A DNA stretch of 64,000 nt from Dreissena polymorpha (GCF_020536995.1 NC_068357.1:66532128-66596127), one strand, 5' to 3'; positions 24,223 to 37,636 are shown, numbered from the stretch's first letter. Translations and numbers: made by a program. Notes: generated from the letters alone by a model not told the origin.

Positions 24223-24327
24223 ATTATGTTTTATGTAATATTATGTACTATATATATTTTTCCGCCAAACGACGTTACGTTATTGTATGACGTTGACGTC
24301 ACTTCCTTTGTATTTATTTATATTAAT

Positions 24328-24367
24328 GTACTACTGATGAAGGCTATGGCCGAAACATGTTTAGTAC
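24328..24367 (+). ncRNA. Candidate hammerhead ribozyme (Penelope-type, minimal stem III)
   Basis: Stem I GTACTA (24328-24333) pairs with TAGTAC (24362-24367). The core CTGATGA is at 24334-24340. Stem II is GGC/GCC with loop TATG, preceded by one unpaired A. Then GAAA, and a 2-bp stem III (AC/GT) with a 2-base loop, and U as the cleavage nucleotide at 24361. All core positions agree with the hammerhead consensus. Penelope-like elements are known to encode hammerheads with very short stem III. Activity is untested. Confidence 0.7.
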
Positions 24368-24429
24368 CTAAGACATTTTAATAAGCAGTGACGTGTTTGT
24401 ATGATTTATTTAATTTTATTAGTTCTTAT

Positions 24430-24500
24430 TTAACACAGACAGACGGACGGGCGGGCGGGCGGGCGGACGGAAGGAAAGACACAAAGACAGACACAAAGAT
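24430..24500. repeat. Simple repeat (GGCG/GACG, then ACAAAGACAG)
   Basis: CAGACAGACGGACGGGCGGG continuing as GGCG repeats and then degenerate ACAAAGA repeats. 24500-25200 otherwise shows nothing recognisable. Confidence 0.7.
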
Positions 24501-25201
24501 AAACACAAACAGTCACGCAAACAGTTTATTCAGACTTACGGGTATACAAAAGTACATCGTCTAAATCTTCTACACAGTATCCTCTGTCTCGTGTCTAGGT
24601 AAAACAACATCACATTGACAACAAAATTAATAATATTTATTTAAATAGAAATAAATACAATCATGAACATGAAGTTGGCGGTACTGAAGTTTATAGAACA
24701 GTATTATTAAGACTCGCATTTCTCATTACAAACGCTTCTTTGATAAATGTACACACATTATAAATTATTGAGTTGTCAAATGAACCTAGTGGCGTGTGGA
24801 ACTTATATACAGATGGGTTGATATCAAATGTAACGGCTACTATATTTTTCTCGACTCAGTGTAGCGTCGGTATATACATATATACTGGTATTTATCTTCT
24901 TAATCAAAGTCCCTACAACAAAGACAATAACGCTCATTTCATATGGTTAGGGTGCAATTAATGATGATGGGATTATAAATTCCTTTACTTTTCTATCTGT
25001 TTATGCCCAATGTTGTAACTGATGTTGGCTTTAAATTTTGAGAGGTTTAAAGGTTGAGAGATAATCGTATAAATCGTTTCTGGGGGCCGATATTTCTCAC
25101 ACCACCATATGAATATCACGATTTCTTATTAGAATACATGTACATGTATATACATGAAGTGTGCTTTGTCTCGAATGTGTGGATGTGTATTAAAATTGCA
25201 A

Positions 25202-25207
25202 TTTATT
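25202..25207 (-). terminator. Candidate poly(A) signal of the acyl-CoA ligase gene
   Basis: AATAAA on the minus strand ~61 bases downstream of the stop codon. Confidence 0.5.
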
Positions 25208-25267
25208 TGAATAATATATTATAAACATAAAAACGTATGTTGAAATGGTGGTACACTGTATTAATGA

Positions 25268-28200
25268 CTATAAAAGATTTTTTCTCAGGATTTTCCCGCT
25301 TGGCGACCTTGGCAATTCCTTTACGATGTTTACTCCCCCTCGAAGTCGTTTGTAGGGGGCTACTTGCACTGTAAAATAAATGTTATATACAACATAAAGC
25401 ATATAATTAATATTTCATCAATGATATTTTACCTAAAGTTCAGCAGCGAATATTGTTCAAAATCAAAGCACTATAAAATTATTTTTAATTTTGAAAAATA
25501 CATGAGATTACGTTTACCGACATCAGTTTTAACACAGCGAAAAACACACACACACACACAAATTTCCATTGAACTCTTTGCATGCTGAGAAATTTGTCGT
25601 CTGCTAAAATGTTGTCTGCTGAATTTCTAAAATTAGCATTTTCTTCGATTTTTTTTAAAGACTACTTTCAGAACAGCAAACAGTTTGGATCCTGATGAGA
25701 CGTCACGTTCTGAGGCGTCTCATCTGGATCCAAACTGTTTGCAAAGGCGGTTCCAGCGCTGAAAGGGTTAACTTACTATTCACAAACTGCGCAATGTCGT
25801 CTGCTGTAACGCTCGTGTTGCAGACGACATAGGCGGTAGGCAGGTGGCCGTGAACAGGATGGGCTTTACCCACAACCGCTGCGTCACACACCGCAGGGTG
25901 TTGTAAGAGAACGCTCTCGAGGTATGCCGGGGCGATCTAAAAAAATATAGTTAAATATACCTAGTTTACTACCTGAATTTTTTTTTTTTTTAAACTGAAA
26001 GGCAAATAAATCCATTCCTTGTTTCATTATGTGATGTAACATTTTATTTCAGTTTCTGTCTTTGGAAGGGTCAGAATGGCAAGTGCAGTTTACAAGGAAA
26101 ACAGTATCTTAGCAAAGTAACACGGTTACCGTAATTGTCATTGTTATCCTGTAATTGATGAAAAATGAAACAGATAAGACTGCATGAGTGTGCTTGTTTA
26201 ATTGTTCGTATTGTTCCTTGATATGTCGATGAATGTATACCAACGTAATAGGTCAAGCAGGGGTATACAAATATTTGTATTGGTTCCTAGGTCAAATCAT
26301 TTTCTTGTTTACAATACTGGGGATTATAATCCCAAAGCATCGTTTAAGTTTTTATGACCCTATGCATATGGTGTTCGCCTTGCAACCGAGTTCTGGACGC
26401 AATCTCTTGAACCTTCTAAAACACCAAAGTATTAGTTTACCCCTTGGTGCGGACTCGAGAGTTTTTATAAGAGTCGAAGCCGTACGGTGCGCTTATGGCT
26501 TGAGTGCTTAAACTCGATCACATCGGAAGCCTTCGGTGAGTACGGTATTGAAACTAGTGTTAGCTGATAAGCCAAAGGTCAATTCATGCAGATCATTGCT
26601 TGGAGACATACTCGCATATGACCTAAAGTTTCCCTAAGATGCGTTATGGCTCCGGATCCAGGTTTTCAGTTGTCAGTTACCTGGTATCCCTTGTATTTAA
26701 TGATCTCCTTCAGTCTGTCAACGACGAAGTAGTGGCCGTCGTCGTCATAGTAACCGATATCGCCTGCAATAGTAATATGTACTTTGGATTACAGTAGACT
26801 CTGCCAATACCGGACTCTCTGAATACCGGAACTCTCCCAATTCCGGACGTTCGGGCCAGTCCCGTATTTTCTCCTTCTATTTCTTTGTTAAAAAATGTTT
26901 AATAAACCGAACTCTCTGAAAACCGGAAACCGGACGGGTATCTCCGTAAATTTGGTCATTTTCAACGTAAAATACATTGAGTATACCGGACGGTCTAAAT
27001 TCTCAAGATGCCCGAGGCGTGAAAATAACAATACCTAGTCAGCACAGCGAGTGCGGTGTCACACATTTTGCTCGCGAAATTATCGATAATTGGATTAAAC
27101 ATACCATAAAGGTGTCAAGTCGTTACCGCGCTCTGTGAGTCACTATCACGCTCACCAATGCATACGGCTACTGTATTATGCTATATAAAAACATTCGACA
27201 ACAAGTAGTACCATACGATGGTTAATTACAATAGGAAGACCCTAAAAACAAGTAACATTGATGTAAAAACGTTATATTACAAGCATTCGGCAAGTTTTAA
27301 GCATCTAAATATCTAAATATCGTTCCACGATGTAATCTACTTTCGCTTTCGAGTCAGGATCGGATTCATTCGGGTTGCGTTCATTTGCATAATTTATACA
27401 AGCCATTTTCGCATTCGCTAAGTTCCAGTTACCCAGAATTCATTTTGATTTCACATAATGATTATTCATGAATGCTACGTCATGCTTCCGACGCTTACCG
27501 TATCCAATCTCGTGTTCGCCCGTAAATGTTCGGATATTTCACGGGAGATATAAATGGAATTATTTGTGGCTATAAAAAAATTAAAAACGAGCATTTTGTA
27601 TCTCGTTAAATCAATTCTACCAGACAACATCTTACGTTGAAATTTTGCTAAAAGGAACATTGTTTTTTTTATGGGTTAGCTTTATTTAACGAAATATTCG
27701 ATATTTTTGAGCGTGATTGTTACTTTGTAAAACAAACTGTGAATGTCTATAATAGACGTGCGTTAACACCACAAAGTGATTTACTCGATCGTTTTATTAA
27801 TTATTTATTATCGCCTATGATAAACAATTTAATTAAAAAATTAATGCATGCCGTTGCGACGATCACTTTCTTGTGATCTTCTCGGTTATTTTAAAAGATC
27901 TTATAGCCATGTTTTTAACATAAAGGAGAAATGTGCTTTCAAGCAAAGAGTGATCTTGGACTTTTTCGTGATATCGTAAACTTCAAGAATTAGTAGGTCT
28001 GAGATTATGAATATCTTAAAAAATATCTTAAAAAATGATTATGACGCTGTTGTTTGCTTGTGTGTATGTTTTATGATAATAAATCGTGTATCTACAACAA
28101 TCTTATTTGTGTCGTCACTCGCCTATATGACAAATGCCACGTACGTACATGTATAAAGCACCTCGCTCACTTTGGGATTAATCAAAACAAGTCAGTATGG

Positions 28201-30614
28201 AATATTTTTTGTTTTCAATCGATTAAAACACATTTTTTAAGAATGCAATTAACATCATCAGTACCTGCGTACAGTTATCACATGGTACATGTAAATGTAT
28301 ATGGTTTGTTTTATTTCATGTGATTCTGTACACAATGCATACCATGTATATTTCGGCAATATGCAAACTCTTGGTAAACCGGAACTCTCTGAAAACCGGA
28401 CGATCAGGCCTGTCCCGAGACCGTCCGGTTTACAGAGAGTCTACTGTATATAGTTACCTGAAAAAACGAGTTCCCGTGTGTGAACAATCGTTTTTTACGT
28501 TACATACGTGCTTGTTTGTTGCAGCCAAACGATCTTTGCACATGATCAGAATATCCGTGAATGTAATGTAACGAACAACCTGACAATATGCGCACGACCC
28601 TTTTAGTAATAACACGGAGCGAATATCTAGAGTCCGTGGTAATTAATTGAAATTCCTCTGTTATCGTCTCAATATTTTCATATATATTGCATAGAAACGG
28701 ACATTTCATATTTGTAACCAAAGACCAGATTATTACCTGTCCTCAGCCAACCATCTTCCATGAGCGTTTCGCGCGTCGCTTCCGGTTTGTTCAGGTAGCC
28801 CTTCATCACCTGTGGTCCCCGGACCCAGATCTCGCCGTGCGCGTGCGCATTGAGCGTCGCCATGGTGTCGATGTCTACCACCTTTATATTAAAAATATAT
28901 TCATATAACTTGAGCACTTGATATATTGAAGTTTATCATAAGCCCTGCTTTTCAGCACTTACGACGTCCATGAAGATGCAAAAATTGTTGTAGCATTATA
29001 CAATATAAAATACAAATATGATTTTCGGTGTGCAGCGATTGTTCAAAAATACATCTTAGCCTTAAGGCAACTAATTCTCAAGGATTATTCAATTGACAGT
29101 TATTACCCGCATATTTAGATAAAACTTGCGTAGAGGAGTGCTGCCTCGTGTGTTTGCCCACTTTTTATAATAATACTATTTACTTGCATGTGCACATAGT
29201 TGTTTGTTTAACTGCAAGATAGTTGATTACGAGATAATGTCAGTAAACAATCACAAAAATGCTTCCCCTACTTTGCTCTCTGTGTTGGGGAGGGGAACAC
29301 CGATAGAGCCGTATTTCCACCAGTCCAGCGGAGTTGTGTGTGTGGCGGGACTCGTCTCCGACATCCCGTAACCTGTCGGGTAAAGCATGTTTACCAATGA
29401 TGAATCGGTTTTAGTATAAATAGGCCGCGACGTAAATCGGTCATCACCATTCGACATAAAGTCCCGGATTGCAAAGTAGGTAATTGCCTTTGGATCCGCG
29501 ACTTTTAGGGGTCCCATTAGACCGTTTAGATACAGACAACAGTGACTTTTTTCTTAAATTCTTTATCTGCTAATTATAAACTCGTTTTGGAATGACGGTA
29601 TTATTAAGACATCAAATACCTATAAAAGGGCATTGCCACATTATATAGCTTGCCAGCCTTGACACTGGTAGGCTAAAGTAAACGAGTGAAATCGACTGGG
29701 CACTGGCGTTCTAGTAGGCACTTTAAGAAAAAGGGCCTATGGCATGAGAACCGAAAGTGTAACTGCCTATGGGCATTCACGGTGATTAATCCAGCACTGT
29801 CAACATATACGGTGATGTCAGTGTACAATTCTGAAATGGGCTTATATGCTGTAATGTTTGTAATTACCAGTAAATTAAAAATTTACTATCGCAAGTGGTC
29901 GTAACCTTTTGATTGGTAACTACTACAGTATATGGAATTCCCTCTTTGTTAACCACATTTGAATTTAGAGCTTGTCCCCATGCACAATGTTAAACCAACT
30001 GTATCGCCAACCCAACTGAACTGATGACAAATACTTTATTGTAAGTATTGCGATGACAACAAAGGTACACACTTGAGAAAAAGAAACTTAATGTTCATGT
30101 AAAAAATCACATTCGTGATCAGATATGTATGGTGGAAAAGATTCATGAGCGTGTTATAGCAAACACGGCGTAGTAATTCGTTGCCACAACTTAGTTATTC
30201 GTGGGAAGATACATTTATGGAGTCAACCGAATAGATAAAATACGTTTGATGCGTCGATTGTATACGATCCATAAGCAAAAAGCGCGTTCTTATACAAAAA
30301 AGTCGAGGTAATGCATTTCTTCTAAACGGAATATTTTAAAGAAAATATTCCCATAAATGTTATTCTATTTTAAGAACCTAGCCCTTAAACATGCATTATG
30401 TCATTTTCGATTGACTTGGACTTGAATAAACCTAATTAAAATGTTGTGTATAATAAAACGACAAAATAAATAACTATTCAATTTCACCGCGGAATCATTG
30501 CCCGGTCACAGGTGGTTAGCGTGTAGCTATGATATTCATTAGTGAAAACATCATTTTGAATTATAAATAATCATATTATAACGAGCAATAAACTTTTCGG
30601 AAAAAAATCACTAT

Positions 30615-30646
<32 letters not shown>

Positions 30647-33600
30647 ACAAGGTATCCAACTCAAAATCACCCGAAAACGGGGTGCATCGCTTTGAACAGC
30701 CATGACTTCACCATTGTGCAGCGATTTTAACGATCTTGGTCTTATTTAACGCAGAAATGAATTTCATTTCTAGAAGTGTATATATCTTGTAATATTTCCA
30801 CAAATGCTGGGTCAAATTTTAAGAAATAACACGATACACAACTCGCGTAACCTACTTGACACCGATCAGACAGAGTTAATGAATGAAATCTTCAGTTGTA
30901 AAGACACACCTTCGCATTGAACCAATGAAATCACTCGTGTGTTTAAAATGTCGGTTAGTTGAAATATATGTAAACAAAGGTTTCAAACGGCGCTGGACAG
31001 TTAGTTTTTATGCATAATGCATCGGCAAGCACGGTAAGAATGTTTTTTCATACGTTTTATTGAATTATGGTATCGAGGTCCGTGAACTTTGCAGGGAAAA
31101 TGCCCTTTACTCCGTGAAGATTTCATTCATTTATCCTGTCTGATCGATGTTAAGTAGGTCAGGCGAGTTGTGTATCTTGTTATTTCTTAAGAGTTGACCC
31201 AGCATCTGTATAAAAAAATGCAAGACATGTACATTTCCAGAAAGGAAATTCATTTCTGTGTTGAATAAGACTGAGATCGTGAAAATCGCTGCACAATTTA
31301 TGAAGTTATGGCTGTTCAAAGCGATGCACCTCGTTTTCGGGTGATTTTGAGTTGGATACCTTGTAATATATAATATTTGATAGTGAAATTTTTTTTTTCT
31401 AAAAAGTAGATTTTTCGTTATAATATGATTATTTATCATTCAAAATGATAATATCACTAATTAATATCATAGCCACACGCTAACCACCTGTGTGCCCGGT
31501 AACCCTTTCTCTACCTTGTCTGAGGCCAGTCAGACCCAGCTTCCGGACAACGGTCTCTGTGAGGTCCTTGCCCAACGGGGCAGCCCCTGAATAAGGAGTC
31601 CGCCAGTGACTCAGGTCGTAGCGCTCTACGGAAGGGTCAGTAGCCAGGAAGTTCACCACAGGCGGCGCTATGAGGGAGAATGTCGTCTGCAAGTAAGTGA
31701 TTTAAGTATTTAGTGTATTGTAATCTTTGATTAATTATGGCTGTAAAATGCGTGCTAAAACTTGTTTTTAATCATATAAACACGAAATAATTCAATTGGA
31801 TTCCATGGACTAGTTGCAACCGTAAACATCTTTATAAGGAAACGACTACATGTGTATAAGTAATTATCTGATGATGTTTACAATGTGCGTGGTTTTGACG
31901 TTAAATGAAATGTATAACCATGTTCTTTCCAATGATATGAAAATTCAAAAATGGTCAAGGCCATTAATTCATGTGTGAAGTACCAAGTAAGTCTATTCAT
32001 TTGTGTTTAGATGTATTGTTTGTTTAGAAAATGATCAAACAGGAACAATGGCAAATGGGAACTTCGTAAATAAGCTAGAGTTATAATTCTTGGTCACTGC
32101 ATTCCGCCGGACGACATGTTTGAAGCTGTGATACCTGTAAAATATATTTGAGGATTTGAATTGTATTCTTAAATCCATGCTAACAAATATACATTCAAAC
32201 AGAAGGGCGAACGAACAGACAAACACTATCCAATGTACATTGTACGTCCCAAATATCTTTTGTTTTGGGCAAGTATATTTAGTAATCGAACAAATATCGG
32301 ATTCCCATATTCCCTTCTCAACCCACCTTGTATTTCTCAAGGGATGCCAGGAAGGTGTCGGGTTGGAACCGAGGAAGTGTGACCACCGCGGCCCCTTGGC
32401 TAAGTGGGTTAAGAAGCCCTATCACAAGCCCCGCGATATGCACCATGGGGAGGGCGGCCAGGGAGCTGTCACCGTCACCAAACGGTAAAAAATGTTCGTG
32501 GCTGAAAAGAAGGCCATGTTTATTTTTGACAATAATTTATTGTCTTATAATGAGGATTCGACGTTCGCGGTATAGGTTTAGTACGTGTTTAGATCACATG
32601 CACTTTTAAGAAGTGCGATATTAATGCAGCAGCAGCAGTAGGACATTTTTATGAGATGATGATGTTAATCACGATGATGATAATTATGATGATGTCGTTG
32701 CGGTTGTTGTTACAGTCGTCTTAATTTTCGTCCTTTATTGCTATGTACGGTAATAAAAAAGTAATATAGCTGGTCAATTGTCAGTGCCGATTTGGTGCAA
32801 TGTTTTGATAAACTTGTGTATCGCATTTCATTTTTAGCTCGGCTGTTTTCGGAGAAAACCCAAGGTATTGTCATAGCTTGCTCGTCGTGTCCGTGTCCGC
32901 CGTCGTGTCATCCGCAATGCTAAAACCATAACATTTTGTTAAGGTTTTGAACATTGGCTCTAAAATCAAAGTGCTACAACTTTGAAACTTCATATAAAGC
33001 CGCACCTTGATGAGTTCTACATTCCACACTCATTTTTGGGTCATAATGTCAAAGGTCAAGGTCACTGTGACCACTAAAAAAATCTGACAAGCTTTCATTT
33101 ATTCAAAACTGCATCCGCAGCCGAGCGTGGAACCCGTTATGCGGTGCTCTTGTTTACCTCAATGCAGCCAGCTCAGCGACCAGGTTTCGATGGGTGAGCA
33201 TGACTCCTTTAGGGAGGCCCGTGGTGCCGCTGCTGAAGGGCAGGAGAGCCACATGGGAGGCAGGGTCAACTACCACTGGGGTTACGTGAGGTCGCGGGCG
33301 CATCAGCTTTTCAAGGGTGGGAAGTTCATGGTGATGTCCAACGACGATTACGTGCTGAAAATTATACGTAATTGACTCTTGAAGGTTTAAATTTGTAGAG
33401 GCAGTGATAAGACAAAGAGGACATTGACGACAATTTCCTGTGAACGCGTTTGTATTGAAACAACCCGTGTTTTAATTGTTAATGAGTACATGTATATACA
33501 TCTGGTAGGTAGTCGTTTTAATGTTGATGTATTTATAGAATGGCTAAGATAATATATCTTCACAATGCTATCAAGTTTCATTGCGACCACGTTTTATTAT

Positions 33601-35062
33601 AAATATTACAAAATAAATAAAAGACAAATAAGGTATCCGGCGATATGTTTAAAGATGGAAGTACCGATGCGAATATATATACGTGACTCTGTCGTGACTC
33701 AGTTGATTTAATACTCTGAAAATATTCATATGGGTACATACCCGTATTTGTTTTGAGGTCTGTGACACAACCTTGGCCTTTTCTACGCAGTCAGGCGTGA
33801 CGAATAGAACGCTTGTCCCTGTTTCATTTACTTGGGTCTGCAGTTCACCTTACATTCAAAAAATCAAAACGCACAAATCACATTCAAAATCAAAAGATTC
33901 GATTGAAGTTGTAGCTAATAAATATCGTTTCGTATCATGGTAATTCAATTGTAATCGTGAATTGACATGGATAAGGCATTTGTGCATAGTGTTCATTGGA
34001 TATTAGGAATCGTTGGTGAGAGAATACGTAGGCAAACGGTATGGGCGTGTAGTAAGCGCTTGAGATGTTTGATCTCCTTTGGCCCGTGCTTGAGTTCCGT
34101 TTTTTTTAAAGAATTATTTCATTTTCCCCAAATACCGAATCATTTTCGATGAAGAAAATACCATTCTTAAAAGTAAGAGAAACAAATGAAGATTCACGTC
34201 CGGGTAAGAAATAACGCTAATCACCTGCTGTTAACTGTGGATTGGCGATGGTTAGCGCACCACCAAGTAATGTCACCGAACAGAAAACGTGCGCAAATTC
34301 AGGGGCGTTAAATCCGCAAAGACAAGCCACGTGCCCAGGGCCAAATCCAAGGGCGGATAAATTGCTGGTAACGTGTTGTATTTGTTCGTGTAGTTCAGCA
34401 AATGTGGTCTTCTTATCGGTTATCCCTTCAACCTTAAAGGTACCCAAATAATTATATTAACAATTATGTTGATTTGTTTAAAAATATGATACTTTGTAAA
34501 AAACAAACACTTAAATACAGATAACCCACCATGTAGACAGAGAGTCGGCCTGCGACAAAAGAGTTAAGTATCTTGTATCTGTTTAAGAAATATTCTTATA
34601 TACATCGCTACCCTATCATACAAAAGCTATAAAATACATTTGCAAAACAGTTCAGTAACGCAAGGTATCTGCAAATGTTTCACATATGTAGGTATTCATT
34701 TATCAAATGTATTTGGTGCTTTGCGATCTTTCATTCCGGTTTCCGAAATATTAAGAGTGGGGTATTTTTGAGTTTACTTAATATAAGGACGGTACACAAT
34801 TTGAGGTTTTTTTAATTATTTTTGTTCCACAAATCAAAACCTACTTCACATTTACTAATAAAACATACTTGGAATAACAAGACGTGTTTCTATAAAACCA
34901 TACCAGTGCAATTTTGTCGTCTCGTTTGTTAAATCCATTTAGTATGTATTGTCCAATAGACACGTTTGGAATTTCCACCGTGTACTTTGACATGTGATAA
35001 AGTCTTTTGATCAAATTGGTAGATCGACTACAAAACGATGTACATTTCATAATTGTGTTCAT
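25268..35062 (-). CDS. 4-coumarate-CoA-ligase-like / medium-chain-type acyl-CoA ligase, complete, 11 exons
   Basis: Exons (minus): 35062-34904, 34432-34225, 33848-33742, 33354-33158, 32501-32327, 31686-31515, 29372-29272, 28881-28737, 26763-26681, 25936-25777, 25368-25268. All phases join, giving 535 residues, the usual family length. It activates a carboxylic acid with ATP and transfers it to CoA. Motifs: P-loop [10 protein letters not shown] (~199-208), [10 protein letters not shown] (~339-348), [10 protein letters not shown] (~422-431, Asp423), hinge [11 protein letters not shown] (~437-447), and catalytic Lys528 in SPSGKILRK. The start chosen is the first ATG after an in-frame stop; it adds a basic, Ser/Arg/Lys-rich leader ([20 protein letters not shown]) that could target mitochondria, and a second Met ([11 protein letters not shown]) gives the usual 4CL start. 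There is no SKL-type peroxisomal end (KNLL). The substrate cannot be told from sequence. Introns hold many DNA elements. Confidence 0.92.
25569..25771. mobile_element. TTAA hairpin MITE (family A), copy 1
   Basis: CTTTGCATGCTGAGAAATTT...GCGCTGAAAGGGTTAA with the central hairpin CAAACAGTTTGGATCC/GGATCCAAACTGTTTG around GATGAGACG. Its right TTAA overlaps the splice donor of ligase exon 10: read on the minus strand, GTAAG is followed directly by TTAACCC. Confidence 0.85.
26345..26560 (+). repeat. SINE-like unit, degenerate
   Basis: Parallels the reverse complement of 50535-50716: ATGCATATGGTGTTCGCC (tRNA-like head), CACCAAAGTATTAGTTT and GCGGACTCGAGAGTTTTTAT (body). The box B region has decayed. 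It lies in a ligase intron. Confidence 0.55.
26792..28446. mobile_element. Non-autonomous Tigger/pogo-like element
   Basis: Ends are CAGTAGACTCTGCC and GAGAGTCTACTG with TA on both sides (26790-26791, 28447-28448). Subterminal CCGGAACTCTCTGAAAACCG repeats occur near both ends. 1,655 bp. I found no DDE transposase frame in the interior. The left end is 27 bases from the acceptor of ligase exon 9. Confidence 0.75.
30507..31492. mobile_element. Foldback element with ~380-bp arms
   Basis: Outer ends CACAGGTGGTTAGCGTGT and ACACGCTAACCACCTGTG, flanked by an exact 8-bp duplication TGCCCGGT (30499-30506, 31493-31500). The arms stay near reverse complements through AAGGTATCCAACTCAAAATC / GATTTTGAGTTGGATACCTT and ACCCAGCAT / ATGCTGGGT. 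A ~240-bp central spacer separates them. 986 bp, non-coding. It is inserted about 14-22 bases after the donor of ligase exon 6. Confidence 0.85.
30618..30648. repeat. (TA)n microsatellite in the foldback left arm
   Basis: About 15 TA units. The right arm has only a short TAATATATAAT at the mirrored place, so the expansion is arm-specific. Confidence 0.8.
32837..33154. mobile_element. TTAGCTCGG...GGTGCTCTTGTT MITE abutting a splice donor
   Basis: Same family as 4875-5201; opening TTAGCTCGGCTGTTTTCGGA, closing TATGCGGTGCTCTTGTT. It contains AGGTCAAGGTCACTGTGACC. Read on the minus strand, the ligase exon 4 donor GTA is followed at once by this element's end (AACAAGAGCACCGC). Confidence 0.8.
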
Positions 35063-35769
35063 CTTGACCGCTATGACTAATATGTTCGGATTGTACTGCA
35101 AGTCACCACTGAAGAAGTCTTATCTTGCAAGTCAATCGTTATATGGGAATTCCACATACTGACATTCATGATAACATTACATTACGTAAAATTGATTAAC
35201 GTACGACAGTGCGATACAAGTACAGCGATAATAGCACAAACAGCTTCACATTTTTTTTTAAATTATAGCGTCACCTGGCGTATTAACTCAACCTGTTAAA
35301 TGTTCATATCAACAAGCGTCAATGAAACATAACCAATAAAAAAAAAAAGGTTAAATTTTGCCAAAGACCTATGTTATCTATAGGTCTTTGATTTTTCCAA
35401 AAAGAAAAATGTCTACCGTTTGGAAAATTTGTAACCGATTGTTACATCCCGTTTCCTTTTCGTTAAATATTGACAGCAACAGTTTCTGCGAGCTTTTTAG
35501 TTTTAGTTTTGGAAATTTTAAAAGGCATTTTATGAAAAGTCTAGTTTTTACCTAAATGAAAAGTTTTTTACCTTAATGAAATTTAAAAAAATACACTTTT
35601 CGAAGGAGAAGTCTGGTGCAAAAATGTTGCGTTTTCAACAAGTTATTTCTTATTCTATGGACAATTGTTGACAGAGAATGAAGCAAAACACGAATTAAAT
35701 ATATTTCAATCATTAGTTTAATTTTTATTTGTTTCAGACCATATTCACCAAGGTAAAGGTTTACACCAT

Positions 35770-36590
<821 letters not shown>

Positions 36591-37433
36591 CCCAGCTCCG
36601 TTCTAACTCTTGCTCCAACCTCGTTCTGCCACTCTGCTTCCACTCTGCTTCCATTTCTTTATCTATTCCCTTCACTAGCTCTTCCTGCAAGAACTTTCCA
36701 CCACAACCACTCGACATTAACATCTGTTAAATATGAAGTCCTTCTCGCCTAACGCATCGTGTTTTTGTCATGCTCTTGGAACGACTTACAATAAGCTTAT
36801 TTTAGCTTCCATGTCAATCCACATATTACTGTGTATGTTATTCATGTATGTGCATTCCGAAATAAATTTGTTTAAACCAAATTACTTGCAAAAACGTAAT
36901 TACGTTATTACATATAATAAATATGGCATGCTTGAGTCGCTAATTCTTCTAAGCAACAAGTATCGAGTATTTTTGTGTCGTATTTAATGGCACGTTTAAA
37001 CAGATGCCGGTAAACATATGAACGCAACCCATCCTGATGTAATAGTCTAACATTATTCGTTCATTCTAGTAGTTATATTTCCCGGGATAACTTCGGATGA
37101 AAGGAGTTTGACCAGAAATTAATTGCGCCTACAGCTGGGTTTCCTCTATTCACTGATATCTGTGTCACTATTCGATATGTTTCGATCCATGTGACAGATA
37201 CATAAACTCTACCCATCTATAGTGTTTAGGGCTGAGCTATCAAAGCGACTACCCGGTTTCGTAAAGATTGACATGAAATATTTTTAAAGTGGCTGTTATG
37301 GTGCCTCGTTTAACTTTGTATTAATAAGGAGATATCTGATATTGTAATTATTTGCCTTTATTTTTCTGGAGAGGCCTAAAATGTACAGTTTTATGTCTCA
37401 CTGAAGAATTGTGCTCATAAATGTTAACCCTTT

Positions 37434-37636
37434 GCATGCTGGGAAATTTGTCGTCTGCTAAAATGTCGTCTGCAGAATTTCTAAAGTTAGCATTTTCTTC
37501 GATTTTTTTCAAAGAATACTATCAGAATAGCAAACAGTTTGGATCCTGATGAGACGCCACGTTCTGTGGCGTCTCATCTGGATCCAAACTGTTTGCAAAG
37601 GCCTTTAAAATTCAGCTCCAGCGCTTTAAGGGTTAA
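37434..37636. mobile_element. TTAA hairpin MITE (family A), copy 2
   Basis: TTAACCCTTTGCATGCTGGG start, GCGCTTTAAGGGTTAA end, central GATGAGACGCCACGTTCTGT with GGCGTCTCATC. TTAA on both ends. Confidence 0.85.

Larger units (their letters stand above)
22200..24385 (+). mobile_element. Penelope-like element, 3' end with GIY-YIG domain
   Basis: The open frame at 22230-22592 carries the GIY-YIG endonuclease C-terminus typical of Penelope-like elements: YLITYKNCNKEYVGQ, then KMNSYRFDI, HVATHFGS, and LDRLCKEKYWIHKLKTM near the end. The reverse transcriptase portion is absent, so this is a 5'-truncated copy. The 3' region resumes after two inserted elements and ends with CTGATGAAGGCTATGGCCGA, characteristic of these elements. 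Confidence 0.8.
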
